Assembly (NCBI RefSeq): GCF_030388665.1
Contig: NZ_CP128846.1
Coordinates: forward strand, 2,644,001-2,708,000
Reading direction: 5' to 3'
DNA: 64,000 bases
From: Streptomyces flavofungini
Lineage (GTDB): Bacteria > Actinomycetota > Actinomycetes > Streptomycetales > Streptomycetaceae
Positions within the stretch are counted from its first letter, which is position 1, and the number at the start of each line of letters is the position of its first letter. A program made the translations under genes and the position numbers. This document shows, in pieces, positions 38,559-48,142 of this stretch. The notes under the pieces were generated by a model, which was not told the origin of the DNA, did no database searches, and was given only the letters and a program-made list of their open reading frames with translations.

Positions 38559-39779
38559 TCAGTCCCCGATCAGCGCGTCGACGAACGCCTCCGGCTCGAA
38601 CGGCGCCAGGTCGTCCGCGCCCTCACCGAGGCCGATCAGCTTCACGGGCACGCCCAGCTCGCGCTGGACCGCGACCACGATGCCGCCCTTGGCGGTGCCG
38701 TCGAGCTTGGTCAGGACGATGCCGGTGATGTCGACGACCTCGGCGAAGACGCGGGCCTGCACCAGGCCGTTCTGGCCGGTGGTGGCGTCGAGGACGAGCA
38801 GGACCTCGTCGAGCGGCGCGTGCTTCTCGACGACGCGCTTGACCTTGCCGAGCTCGTCCATCAGGCCGGTCTTGGTGTGCAGTCGGCCCGCGGTGTCGAT
38901 GAGGACGACGTCGGCGCCTTCGGCGATGCCCTCCTTGACCGCGTCGAAGGCGATCGAGGCCGGGTCGCCGCCCTCGGGTCCGCGGACCGTGCGGGCGCCG
39001 ACGCGCTCGCCCCAGGTCTGGAGCTGGTCGGCGGCGGCGGCGCGGAAGGTGTCGGCGGCGCCGAGGACGACCGAGCGGCCGTCGGCCACCAGGACGCGGG
39101 CGAGCTTGCCGGTGGTGGTGGTCTTGCCGGTGCCGTTCACGCCGACGACCATCACGATGGCCGGGGTCTCCAGGCCGGACTCGGTCCTCACGGCACGGTC
39201 GACGTCCGTGCCGACCAGGGTGAGGAGTTCCTCGCGGAGCAGGGCGCGCAGGTCTTCGGGGGTGCGCGTGCCGAGCACCCGGACACGCTCGCGCAGCCGC
39301 TCGACCAGCTCCTGGGTGGGGGCGACGCCGACGTCGGCGGTGAGGAGGGTGTCCTCGATCTCCTCCCAGGTGTCCTCGTCCAGGTGCTCCCGCGAGAGGA
39401 GCGTGAGCAGGCCCTTGCCGAGTGCGTTCTGGGAGCGCGAGAGGCGCGTACGCAGGCGCACCAGGCGGCCCGCGGTGGGCTCGGGGGTCTCGATCTCGGG
39501 AGCCGGCGGGGCCGCGGGCTCCTCGATCGTGACGGGTGCGGACGCCGAGGGTTCGGCGACCGGCAGGTCCACCTCCTCGATCGTGCGGCGCGCTTCGTCG
39601 CGCGGCGTCTCGGCCTCGTCGCCGACGTGCGGCTCGGCCGGAGGGGCGGTGATGGTGGGCGTCGCGGAGGGGGCTTTCGCCTCGGGCAGCTGCTTCTTCT
39701 TGCGGCTGCCGACGACGAGCCCGCCGATCGCACCGACCACGACGACGGCGATGACTACAGCAAGGATGACGATTTCCAT
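38559..39779 (-). CDS. ftsY: Signal recognition particle receptor FtsY
   Basis: SRP receptor GTPase, 406 aa. An N-terminal transmembrane anchor (VILAVVIAVVVVGAIGGLVV, residues about 4-23) is followed by a Pro/Glu/Ala-rich acidic linker to about 100, then the NG domain: G1 GVNGTGKTTTTGKLA, G3 DTAGRLHTKTGLMDEL, and the TKLDGTAKGG motif. An integral anchor is usual in actinobacteria, unlike E. coli. Partner of Ffh. Confidence 0.97.
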   Translation of the reverse strand: MEIVILAVVIAVVVVGAIGGLVVGSRKKKQLPEAKAPSATPTITAPPAEPHVGDEAETPRDEARRTIEEVDLPVAEPSASAPVTIEEPAAPPAPEIETPEPTAGRLVRLRTRLSRSQNALGKGLLTLLSREHLDEDTWEEIEDTLLTADVGVAPTQELVERLRERVRVLGTRTPEDLRALLREELLTLVGTDVDRAVRTESGLETPAIVMVVGVNGTGKTTTTGKLARVLVADGRSVVLGAADTFRAAAADQLQTWGERVGARTVRGPEGGDPASIAFDAVKEGIAEGADVVLIDTAGRLHTKTGLMDELGKVKRVVEKHAPLDEVLLVLDATTGQNGLVQARVFAEVVDITGIVLTKLDGTAKGGIVVAVQRELGVPVKLIGLGEGADDLAPFEPEAFVDALIGD

Positions 39780-39994
39780 AACTCACCCAGTATCAGTCAT
39801 GGGCCCTCCCGGCAGGCTCCTTGTGTTTTCCTCCAAAGCACATATGCCACTAGCCGCCATTACTCGGACTAAAGTACGATGGAAGAGGCTGCGTCAACGC
39901 GCGTAGAGTCCCATCTGCTGATTCACCCAGCTCACCCCCACCGGCCGGCGACGACGTCGACGCAAGCCGAGCGAGAGGCACGGAACCACCCCTC

Positions 39995-41458
39995 ATGAGC
40001 ACCACCGCCGAAACGGCCGAACACGAAGGCGCCCTGGAGACCCGAGGCCTTGAGCCCGTCCCGGACTCCGAGCGCCACGGCAGGACCCGCGAGCTGTTCC
40101 CCACCTGGGTCGCCGCCAACATCAGCGTTCTGCTCCTGACGATGGGCGCGGGCCTGATCGTCTCCAACGGCCTGAACTTCTGGCAGGTCCTGGTCGTCGC
40201 CCTGGTCTCCCCCGTCCTGAGCTACGGCCTGGTGGGTCTCGTCTCCATCGCGGGCAAGCGCGGCGGCTCCCCGGGCATGACGCTCTCGCGCGCGGTCTTC
40301 GGCCAGCGCGGCAACCTCTTCCCCGGCTCGCTGATCTGGGTCGCGCGCTGGGGCTGGGAGACGATCAACGCGGTCACGGGCGCGTACGCGATCCTCACGG
40401 TGCTCGACATCTGCTTCGGGGTGAAGCAGAACACCGCGCTGAAGGTCATCACGCTGCTCGGCTTCGTCGCCGCGACGTTCCTCATCTCGGGCCTCGGCCG
40501 CAAGGTCCTGCACGTGTGCAGCACCTGGTCGACGTACCTCTTCGGCGCGTTCAGCGTCCTGGTGCTCGTCTACCTCCTCACGGACACCGACTGGGGCCAG
40601 GTCTTCGACAAGCCCGCGGGCTCCACGGCGATGATGATCGCGGGCATCGGCACGATCGCCGCGGGCGGCATCAGCTGGGTGCCCACGGGCCCGGACTTCA
40701 CCCGCTACCTGCCGCGCACGGCCTCGAACAGGCCGCTCGTCGGGCACGCCGTCGGCGGCGCGGCCATCGTCGTGGTCCCCATGGTCCTGATGGGCGCGGT
40801 CATGGCCGTCTCGCAGCCGAAGCTGTCCTCGGCGCAGGACCCGGTGGCCTTCCTCGGCGACCTGCTGCCGACGTGGATCGCGGTGCCGTATCTGATCATG
40901 GCCCTGATCGGCATGCTGTTGATCAACTCGATGTCGATGTACTCGGCCGGCTTCACGGCCATGACGCTCGGCATCAACGTCCCGCGCGCGTGGGCGGTCA
41001 GCGTGAACGCGATCATCAGCCTGATCTTCGGCTACCTCCTGATGAACGTCGCCACCAGCTTCATGGGCTCGTTCATCTCCTTCCTGACGCTGCTCGCGGT
41101 CGCGTTCTCCGCCTGGATCGGCGTCTTCGGCGTCGACATGTTCCACAGGAAGACGTACGACGGCGAAGCGCTGATGGACACCAAGCGCACCAGCGCGTAC
41201 TGGTACAGGGCGGGCTTCGCCTGGCAGGCCATGACGGCCTGGGCGGTCGCGCTCGTCGTGGGCCTGCTCTTCACCAAGGTCGACTGGTTCAGCGGCCCGC
41301 TCGCCACCTCCTGGATCGGGCGCAACGGCCTCGGCTGGCTCGTCACGATCGTGGTCGCGGGCGCGCTGTACGCACTGCTTCCGCGCCGGCCGCTCCCCGA
41401 GACGGCCACGGCCGCCGAGCCCGTCGCCTCGGCCGAGCCCGCCGCGGCCAAGGCGTGA
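39995..41458 (+). CDS. NCS1-family purine/cytosine permease
   Basis: Membrane transporter, 487 aa, about 12 hydrophobic segments; CodB-like signature around FPTWVAANISVLLLTMGAGL and GGSPGMTLSRAVFGQRGN. Likely substrates are cytosine, purines or allantoin-type compounds; the sequence alone does not decide. No deaminase gene is adjacent. Starts at ATG 39995. It diverges from ftsY across 215 bases with no recognised riboswitch. Confidence 0.9.
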   Translation: MSTTAETAEHEGALETRGLEPVPDSERHGRTRELFPTWVAANISVLLLTMGAGLIVSNGLNFWQVLVVALVSPVLSYGLVGLVSIAGKRGGSPGMTLSRAVFGQRGNLFPGSLIWVARWGWETINAVTGAYAILTVLDICFGVKQNTALKVITLLGFVAATFLISGLGRKVLHVCSTWSTYLFGAFSVLVLVYLLTDTDWGQVFDKPAGSTAMMIAGIGTIAAGGISWVPTGPDFTRYLPRTASNRPLVGHAVGGAAIVVVPMVLMGAVMAVSQPKLSSAQDPVAFLGDLLPTWIAVPYLIMALIGMLLINSMSMYSAGFTAMTLGINVPRAWAVSVNAIISLIFGYLLMNVATSFMGSFISFLTLLAVAFSAWIGVFGVDMFHRKTYDGEALMDTKRTSAYWYRAGFAWQAMTAWAVALVVGLLFTKVDWFSGPLATSWIGRNGLGWLVTIVVAGALYALLPRRPLPETATAAEPVASAEPAAAKA

Positions 41459-41574
41459 GCGCCCTCAACCCCAGGCCACCCCTGGCCATCTGACGTATCG
41501 TCAGCTAACGTCCCCCTTCGCCGCACCGGCCCGCTGCCCGCGGCCCGCCGTCCCGGTGAAGGGGGACGTTCCGC

Positions 41575-42609
41575 ATGCCCGTCACAGTCGTACGTTTCAA
41601 CCTCGTCGATCCCGCGGCCACCCCGGACACGCTCAGCGCCCGCTACCGCGCGGCCCTGGAGATGGCCGTGTACGCCGACGACCGCGGCGTGTCCACGATC
41701 CAGACCGAGGAGCACCACGGCGCCGCCAACAACTGGCTGCCCTCGCCGTTCGCCTTCGCGGGCGCGGTGTTCGGGGCGACGCAGAGAGGTGCGGCGGCGC
41801 GCAGCGCCTCGGTGAGGGGCGGTGGCCGGGAGCCGGGCGGGCGGATCACGGTGACCGTCTCGGCGGTCATCGGGCCGCTGCACGATCCGCTGCGCCTGGC
41901 CGAGGACATCGCCGTGCTCGACCTGCTGAGCGGCGGCCGCCTCGTCACGGTCACGGGGATCGGCTACCGGCCCGAGGAGTACGCGGCGTTCGGCGTCGAG
42001 TGGACCCGGCGCGGCAAGCTCCAGGACGAGCTCCTGGAAACCCTGCTCAAGGCCTGGACCGGCGAGGAGTTCAGCCATCGCGGCCGCACCGTGCGCGTCA
42101 CCCCGCGCCCGCACACCCGGCCGCACCCGCTGCTCCTGGTCGGCGGCTCCTCGCGGGCGGCGGCCCGCCGCGCCGCCCGGTTCGGCCTGCCGTTCTTCCC
42201 GAGCGCGCACCTGCCGGAGCTGGAGGCGTACTACGACGAGAAGCGCGCCGAGTACGGCACCGAGGGCTGGACGATGATGCCCGCGGCGAAGACCCCGCTG
42301 CTGCACCTCAGCGAGGACCCCGACCGCACCTGGGCCGCGTACGGCGAGCACTTCCTGCACGAGGCCCGCACCTACGCCTCCTGGCAGTCCGGCGACATCC
42401 GCTCGGCGGTGCGCTCGGCGGCGACGACGGTCGACGAGCTGCGCGCCGAGGGCGTCTACCGGGTGCTCACGCCCGACGCGTGCGTGGCGCTCGCGGAGTC
42501 CGGGGCGAACCTCGTGCTGCATCCGCTCGTCGGCGGGATGCCGGTGGACGAGGGGTGGCGGAGCCTGCGCCTGTTCGGCGAAAACGTACTGCCCCGGCTC
42601 AAGCAGTGA
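41575..42609 (+). CDS. LLM-class flavin-dependent oxidoreductase (luciferase-like)
   Basis: 344-aa TIM-barrel flavin enzyme using FMN or F420; substrate unknown. Signature regions: VSTIQTEEHHGAANNWLPSP, ISV-type LTVSAVIGPLHDPLRLAEDI in the middle, and LVGGSSRAAARRAARFGLPF for cofactor binding. Starts at ATG 41575 with AAGGGGG upstream. It is 116 bases after the permease gene on the same strand, so co-transcription is possible. Confidence 0.9.
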   Translation: MPVTVVRFNLVDPAATPDTLSARYRAALEMAVYADDRGVSTIQTEEHHGAANNWLPSPFAFAGAVFGATQRGAAARSASVRGGGREPGGRITVTVSAVIGPLHDPLRLAEDIAVLDLLSGGRLVTVTGIGYRPEEYAAFGVEWTRRGKLQDELLETLLKAWTGEEFSHRGRTVRVTPRPHTRPHPLLLVGGSSRAAARRAARFGLPFFPSAHLPELEAYYDEKRAEYGTEGWTMMPAAKTPLLHLSEDPDRTWAAYGEHFLHEARTYASWQSGDIRSAVRSAATTVDELRAEGVYRVLTPDACVALAESGANLVLHPLVGGMPVDEGWRSLRLFGENVLPRLKQ

Positions 42610-42631
42610 CCTCGCGGTCCTTGAGCCGGGG
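42592..42631. terminator. Bidirectional terminator across the LLM stop codon
   Basis: CCCCGGCTCAAG (42592-42603) pairs exactly with CTTGAGCCGGGG (42620-42631) around a 16-base loop. The left arm includes the last codons of the LLM gene. The convergent glcP gene ends 33 bases beyond. Confidence 0.8.
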
Positions 42632-42663
42632 CAGCTTCCTCAAGAGGAGCGGGGCAGCGGGGT

Positions 42664-44091
42664 TTAGCCCATCTCCTCCAGGGTCTTGCCCTTCGTCTCC
42701 TTGACGAACTTGGCGACGAAGGGGATCGAGAGCGCGGCGAACGCGCCGTAGATGATGTACGAGCCGGTCAGGCTCCACTCCGACATGCTCGGGAAGGTCT
42801 TGGTGATCGCGAAGTTGGCGAGCCACTGCGCGGAGGCGGCCACACCGAGCGCGGCGGCGCGGATCCGGTTGGGGAAGATCTCGCCGAGCAGGACCCAGAC
42901 CACCACGCCCCAGGACAGCGCGAAGAAGAGCACGAAGGCGTTGGCGGCGATGATCGCGGTCAGGCCCTGGCCCTGCGGCAGCGAGACGTCGTCGCCGGAG
43001 CCGGTCCGGTAGGAGAACGCCCAGGCCATGGTGAACAGGGCGAGGGCCATGCCGGCCGAGCCGATGAGGGCGAGGGGCTTGCGGCCGATCCGGTCGACGA
43101 AGATCATCGCGATGACCGTGCCGACGATGTTCACGATCGACGTCTCGAAGGAGTACAGGAACGAGCTGCTCGGGTCGTGGCCGATGGACTGCCAGAGCTG
43201 GTTCGAGTAGTAGAAGATCACGTTGATGCCGACGAGCTGCTGGAAGATCGACAGGAAGATGCCGATCCAGACGATCGGCAGGAAGCCGAACTTGCCGCCG
43301 AGCAGGTCCTTGAACGTCGACTTGTCCTCGCGGTGCATGGCCAGCTCGATCTCGGCGGCGCGCACGTCCACGTCGATGGCGGTGCCCTCGACCTCGGCGA
43401 GCACCTTCTTGGCGTCGGCGTCGCGGCCGACGGAGATCAAGAAGCGCGGGGACTCGGGGATCACGAAGGACAGCAGGCCGTAGAGGACGGCCGGGACGAC
43501 CATGACGCCGAGCATCCACTGCCAGGCCTCGAGGCCGGCCAGCTTGCCGCGCTGGTCGCCGTCCGCCATGTTCAGGATGCCCCAGTTGACGAGCTGGGAG
43601 ACGGCGATGCCGACCACGATGGCGGCCTGCTGGAACGAGGCGAGGCGGCCGCGGTAGGCGGGCGGCGCGACCTCGGCGATGTAGGCCGGGCCGATCACGG
43701 AGGCCATGCCGATGCCGATGCCGCCGACGAAGCGCCACATGGTGAGGTCCCACGCGGCGAACGGCAGCGCGGAGCCGACGGCGCTGGCCGCGAAGAGGAC
43801 CGAGGCGATCTGCATGACCCGGATGCGGCCGATGCGGTCGGCGATCCGGCCCGCGATGGCGGCGCCGACGGCACAGCCGAGGAGGGCGGTGGCGATGATC
43901 CAGCCCAGCATGTCCGCGTTGACGTCGAACCGGTCCTGGATCGCGACGGTCGCGCCGTTGATCACCGAACTGTCGTAGCCGAACAGGAACCCACCCATCG
44001 CGGCGGCGGCCGTGATGAAGATGACATGGCCGAGATGGTCCGGGTGGGCCTCCCTGGCCCCGGACTGCGGCGGCTGCGCTGTGCTGGTCAC
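42664..44091 (-). CDS. glcP: MFS sugar porter, GlcP-type glucose permease
   Basis: Sugar/H+ symporter with 12 transmembrane helices, 475 aa from GTG 44091 (GGAG five bases upstream). Sugar-porter signatures: GRIADRIGRIRVMQI, ESPRFLISVGRDADAKKV after TM6, and VDRIGRKPLALIGSAG. Nearly identical in design to the major glucose permease GlcP of S. coelicolor, whose gene lies beside ftsY and smc as here. A LacI-type palindrome and a repeated motif lie upstream, suggesting carbon-source control. Confidence 0.92.
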   Translation of the reverse strand: MTSTAQPPQSGAREAHPDHLGHVIFITAAAAMGGFLFGYDSSVINGATVAIQDRFDVNADMLGWIIATALLGCAVGAAIAGRIADRIGRIRVMQIASVLFAASAVGSALPFAAWDLTMWRFVGGIGIGMASVIGPAYIAEVAPPAYRGRLASFQQAAIVVGIAVSQLVNWGILNMADGDQRGKLAGLEAWQWMLGVMVVPAVLYGLLSFVIPESPRFLISVGRDADAKKVLAEVEGTAIDVDVRAAEIELAMHREDKSTFKDLLGGKFGFLPIVWIGIFLSIFQQLVGINVIFYYSNQLWQSIGHDPSSSFLYSFETSIVNIVGTVIAMIFVDRIGRKPLALIGSAGMALALFTMAWAFSYRTGSGDDVSLPQGQGLTAIIAANAFVLFFALSWGVVVWVLLGEIFPNRIRAAALGVAASAQWLANFAITKTFPSMSEWSLTGSYIIYGAFAALSIPFVAKFVKETKGKTLEEMG

Positions 44092-44187
44092 GTGTACTCC
44101 TCGGGCCACCGGCTGCGTTGCCGGGGTGGGGGTGAGAGCTCTTCAAGTGGCGCACAACTTCATATCGCCCACCACCTGAAGGTAAAA

Positions 44188-44197
44188 GCAACGTTGC
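44188..44197 (-). promoter_or_regulatory. LacI-type operator-like palindrome upstream of glcP
   Basis: GCAACGTTGC is a perfect 10-base palindrome, the core typical of LacI/GalR operators. It lies about 97 bases before the glcP start, between two copies of CTTCAAGTNGCG (44141-44152 and 44209-44220). Confidence 0.5.
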
Positions 44198-44265
44198 AGA
44201 GACTATGCCTTCAAGTTGCGAAGTCAATAGTTCGTTAACCACGAATCTGAGCCACACAAGGCAAC

Positions 44266-44294
44266 ACCCCGCGTTCAAGTTCCGAACGCGGGGT
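44266..44294 (-). terminator. smc terminator
   Basis: ACCCCGCGTTC (44266-44276) and GAACGCGGGGT (44284-44294) form an 11-bp perfect stem with a seven-base loop, 28 bases beyond the smc stop. Confidence 0.8.
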
Positions 44295-44321
44295 GGGCCA
44301 CCTGGGTGAGCCGGGCGAGGG

Positions 44322-47300
44322 CTAGCGCAGCCGCTGGCTGATCACCTTGGAGACGCCGTCGCCCTGCATGGACACGCCGTACAGCGCGTCCGCCACCTCC
44401 ATCGTCCGTTTCTGGTGCGTGATCACGATCAGCTGCGAGGCCTCCTGCAGCTCCTGCATGATCCGGATGAGCCGCTGCAGGTTGGTGTCGTCGAGCGCCG
44501 CCTCGACCTCGTCCATCACATAGAACGGGCTGGGCCGGGCCTTGAAGATCGACACGAGCAGCGCCACGGCCGTCAGGGACCGCTCGCCGCCGGAGAGCAG
44601 CGAGAGCCGCTTGACCTTCTTGCCGGGCGGCCGGGCCTCGACGTCGACGCCCGTGGTGAGCATGTTGTCGGGATCGGTCAGGATCAGCCGTCCCTCGCCG
44701 CCGGGGAAGAGCCTGCTGAAGACCCCCTCGAACTCCCGGGCGGTGTCCCGGTAGGCCTCGGTGAAGACCTGCTCGACGCGCTCGTCGACCTCCTTCACCA
44801 CCTGGAGGAGGTCGGCACGGGTCTTCTTGAGGTCCTCCAGCTGCTCACTGAGGAACTTGTGACGTTCCTCCAGGGCCGCGAACTCCTCCAGGGCCAGCGG
44901 GTTGACCTTTCCGAGCTGCTGGTACGCCCGTTCGGCTGACCTGAGGCGCTTCTCCTGCTCGGCGCGGACGTAGGCCACCGGCTTGTTGCGCGGGTGCTCC
45001 GGGTCCTCGGGCAGCTCCTCGCCCTCGGCGGCGGGCGAGGGCGGCACGAGCTGGTCGGGCCCGTACTCGGAGACGAGCCCCGCGGGTTCCACACCGAGTT
45101 CCTCCAGCGCCTTGGTCTCCAGCTGCTCGATCCGCAGCCGCTTCTCCGCGCCGAGTACCTCGCCCCGGTGGACTGAATCCGTCAGCTTGTCCAGCTCGTC
45201 CTTCAGCTCGCGCCCCTGGTTCCGCTCGGCCACGAGATCCCGCTCCCGCACCTCCTTGGCACGCTCGGCCGCGGCCCGCTCCTGCTCCGCGCGTACGAGG
45301 GAGACCTCGACGTGGGCGAGCAGCTGACGGGCGCCGGAGGCGACGGCCTCGGCGACGGCGGCCTCGTGGCGCAGCCGCGCCCTGCGCCGCTCGGCCCGCG
45401 CGCGTGCCTCGCGTTCGGCGCGGGCGGCGCGGTCGAGGCCGTCGGCGCGCCCGGCGAGGCCCTTGACCCGCTCCTCGTGGGTGCGCACCTGGAGGCGGGC
45501 CTCCATCTCCGTCTGGCGTGCGTTGGCCCCGTCGGCGGCGAGCCGGTCGCGCACGGCGGTGTCGGGCTCCTCGTCGGCGGGCGCCTCCTCGGCGACGGCG
45601 AGCCGCTCGGCCAGCTCCAGGGCCTCCGCCTGGGCCCGCTCCAGGGCCTCCTGCGCCTTGGCGGCCGCGGCGGCCGAACGCTCCGCCTCACCGGCGGCGC
45701 CGCGCGCCTGTCCGGCGAGGGACCCGAGGCGCTGCGCGACGGCCGACTTCTCCCGGTCGGCGGCGCGCCGCCGCTCCCCCAGCTCCTCGACGAGCGCGGC
45801 GCACTCCGCGCGGCGCTCCCCCGCCCTGTGCTGCGCCTCGGCCAACTCCTCGCACCGCACGTCCAGTTCGGCGAGCTCGGCCGCGGCTTCGTCGACGGAC
45901 GCCTGCACCTCGAGGAGGCTCGGCGCGCCCGCGGAGCCACCGTGCGCGAAGTGCGCCCCGAGCATGTCGCCCTCGGCCGTCACCGCCGTCAGCTCCGGGT
46001 GCGCGTACACCAGGTCCTCGGCGTCCTCCAGCGTCCCCACGACGACGACCCCGCGCAGCAGCCTGCGCACGGCGGGCATCAACTCGGCGGGTCCGCGCAC
46101 GAGTTCGGCGGCGTACGGCGGCCCGTCGCCCCGCACGTCCGGCGCTGCGTCACCGGGGGCCCCGTCGGCCCGGCCGGCGTCCCCACCGCCCCCGGCACCC
46201 CGGCCCTCGTCGGGCGCCCCCGCCAGCAACAGCGCGGCCCGCCCCCCGTCCTGCTTGCGCAGCAGGCGGATCGCTTCTGCTGCCGATGCGGGCGTCGACA
46301 CGGCGATGGCGTCCGCCGCCGCGCCGAAGGCCGCCGCGACCGGCACCTCGAAGCCCGGTGCCACGCTGAGGAGTTCGGCGGCGGGGCCGAGCATTCCAGC
46401 GAGCCGGTCCCTGGCGGCGAGCAGCGCGCCCGAGCCGTCCTTGCGGCGCAGGCCGAGGGCGAGGGCGTCGTGCCGGGCGGCGACGGCGGCCCGCTTCCGC
46501 TCCGCCGCGGTGACCGCCTCACGGGCCGCGATCGCCTCGGCCTCGGCGGCGGCGAGGGCGCGGCGGGCCTCTTCGTGCCGCTCCCCCAGCTCGGCGTCGC
46601 CCGCGTCCAGGCCGTCGACCTCCGCCTTCAGCTGTTCGTACTCCTCCTGCGCGGTGACGGCCCGCTCCTGTGCCTCGTCGCGGGCGAGGGCGAGCCGGTC
46701 GATCTCGGCCTGCGCGGACGCCGCCCGCGACCGGGCCGCGTTGACCTGGCCGCCGAGCCGCGCGAGCCCTTCGCGCCGGTCGGCGATGGCCCGCGCCACG
46801 TCCTTCAGGCGCCGCTCCTCCGCCGCCAGTTCGCGCTCCAGTTCGGCGCGGTGGGTGATGGTGTCGTCGAGGGCGTACTGCGCGGCTTCGAGGGCGGCTT
46901 CGAGTTCCGCCTCCTGTTCGCGGATGCGGGCGGCCTCGCGCTCCATGTCCTCGGGCTCGCGGCCGCGCCGCTCCTCCGCGGGCGCCGAGCGCGCGCTCTT
47001 GATGCGGGCGTCGGCGAGCGAGATCGTGCCGCGCACGCGCTCGGCGAGCTGCGACAGTTCGTACCAGGTCCGCTGGGCCCGCTGCAGCCGCGGGCTGAGC
47101 CGCCGCACCTCGTCCTCCAGGGCCGCCTCGCGCTGGAGCGCGTTCTTCAGCTCGGCCTCGGCGGCGTCCCTGCGAGCCTTGAGCGCGGCCTCGTCGGCGA
47201 CCTCGGCGTTCAGGGCCCGCCGCATGCTCACGAGGTCGTCGGCGAGCAGCCTGAGGCGGGCGTCGCGCAGGTCGGCCTGGATGACGGCGGCGCGGCGCGC

Positions 47301-47933
47301 GACGGCGGCCTGCCGCCCCAGCGGCTTGAGCTGGCGCCGCAGCTCGTCGGTGAGGTCCTGCACGCGCGCGAGGTTGGCCTGCATCGCGTCCAGCTTCCGC
47401 AGCGCCTTCTCCTTGCGCTTGCGGTGCTTGAGGACGCCGGCGGCCTCCTCGATGAAGGCGCGGCGGCCCATGGGGTCGGCGTGCAGGACGGAGTCGAGCT
47501 GGCCCTGGCCGACGATGACGTGCATCTCGCGGCCGATGCCGGAGTCGGAGAGCAGTTCCTGGATGTCGAGCAGACGGCAGGTGTCGCCGTTGATCTGGTA
47601 CTCGCTGCCACCGTTGCGGAACATGATCCGCGTGATGGTGACCTCGGCGTACTCGATGGGCAGGGCGCCGTCGGAGTTGTCGATGGTGAGGGACACCTCG
47701 GCGCGGCCGAGCGGCGGCCTGCCGGTCGTCCCGGCGAAGATGACGTCCTCCATCTTGCCGCCGCGCAGCGATTTGGCGCCCTGTTCGCCCATGACCCAGC
47801 TCAGCGCGTCCACGACGTTGGACTTGCCGGATCCGTTCGGTCCGACGACGCAGGTGATGCCCGGTTCGAATTTAAGCGTCGTCGCCGACGCGAAGGACTT
47901 GAAACCGCGCAGTGTCATGGCCTTGAGGTGCAC
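44322..47933 (-). CDS. smc: Chromosome segregation protein SMC
   Basis: Condensin ATPase organising the chromosome, important during sporulation septation. 1203 aa from GTG 47933 (HLKAMTLRGFKSFASATTLK). Walker A about residues 31-38, GPNGSGKSN; two long coiled coils very rich in Ala, Glu and Arg; hinge in the middle; signature LLSGGERSLTAVALL and Walker B FYVMDEVEAALDD at the C-terminus. The hinge region carries an insert of Gly/Asp/Ala/Pro (GAPDEGRGAGGGG onward). ScpA/ScpB are not in the window. Confidence 0.97.
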   Translation of the reverse strand: MHLKAMTLRGFKSFASATTLKFEPGITCVVGPNGSGKSNVVDALSWVMGEQGAKSLRGGKMEDVIFAGTTGRPPLGRAEVSLTIDNSDGALPIEYAEVTITRIMFRNGGSEYQINGDTCRLLDIQELLSDSGIGREMHVIVGQGQLDSVLHADPMGRRAFIEEAAGVLKHRKRKEKALRKLDAMQANLARVQDLTDELRRQLKPLGRQAAVARRAAVIQADLRDARLRLLADDLVSMRRALNAEVADEAALKARRDAAEAELKNALQREAALEDEVRRLSPRLQRAQRTWYELSQLAERVRGTISLADARIKSARSAPAEERRGREPEDMEREAARIREQEAELEAALEAAQYALDDTITHRAELERELAAEERRLKDVARAIADRREGLARLGGQVNAARSRAASAQAEIDRLALARDEAQERAVTAQEEYEQLKAEVDGLDAGDAELGERHEEARRALAAAEAEAIAAREAVTAAERKRAAVAARHDALALGLRRKDGSGALLAARDRLAGMLGPAAELLSVAPGFEVPVAAAFGAAADAIAVSTPASAAEAIRLLRKQDGGRAALLLAGAPDEGRGAGGGGDAGRADGAPGDAAPDVRGDGPPYAAELVRGPAELMPAVRRLLRGVVVVGTLEDAEDLVYAHPELTAVTAEGDMLGAHFAHGGSAGAPSLLEVQASVDEAAAELAELDVRCEELAEAQHRAGERRAECAALVEELGERRRAADREKSAVAQRLGSLAGQARGAAGEAERSAAAAAKAQEALERAQAEALELAERLAVAEEAPADEEPDTAVRDRLAADGANARQTEMEARLQVRTHEERVKGLAGRADGLDRAARAEREARARAERRRARLRHEAAVAEAVASGARQLLAHVEVSLVRAEQERAAAERAKEVRERDLVAERNQGRELKDELDKLTDSVHRGEVLGAEKRLRIEQLETKALEELGVEPAGLVSEYGPDQLVPPSPAAEGEELPEDPEHPRNKPVAYVRAEQEKRLRSAERAYQQLGKVNPLALEEFAALEERHKFLSEQLEDLKKTRADLLQVVKEVDERVEQVFTEAYRDTAREFEGVFSRLFPGGEGRLILTDPDNMLTTGVDVEARPPGKKVKRLSLLSGGERSLTAVALLVSIFKARPSPFYVMDEVEAALDDTNLQRLIRIMQELQEASQLIVITHQKRTMEVADALYGVSMQGDGVSKVISQRLR

Positions 47934-48008
47934 GCCGCGTGACTCTACCTTTCTCGAAGAGTTCACCGAGGAACGTGCGAGCAGTTTCACGACGGAAGGT
48001 GCAGGGCA

Positions 48009-48047
48009 CATCAGATGTAAGGCCCCGCGCGCATCAGGTGTAAGGCC
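48009..48047. repeat. 16-base direct repeat in the smc upstream region
   Basis: CATCAGATGTAAGGCC (48009-48024) and CATCAGGTGTAAGGCC (48032-48047) are spaced 23 bases start to start, about two helical turns, as expected of sites for one protein dimer pair or a duplicated element. Confidence 0.7.
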
Positions 48048-48120
48048 AGCGGGGGCACGGCGACGAGCAGGGGGCGGCGGGAGCGGGCAAAGAGCCCGGC
48101 GCAGGGTGCCGCAAAGAAAG

Positions 48121-48142
48121 AAGGGACGCCGAAGCGTCCCTT
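48121..48142 (-). terminator. Terminator of the small coiled-coil gene
   Basis: AAGGGACG pairs exactly with CGTCCCTT across six bases. On the minus strand the stem is followed by TCTTTCTTTG, a U-rich tail. Confidence 0.8.

Noticed and set aside
39780..39994. Possible riboswitch before the NCS1 permease
   Set aside because: No purine, guanidine or PreQ1 motif could be recognised in the 215-base leader.
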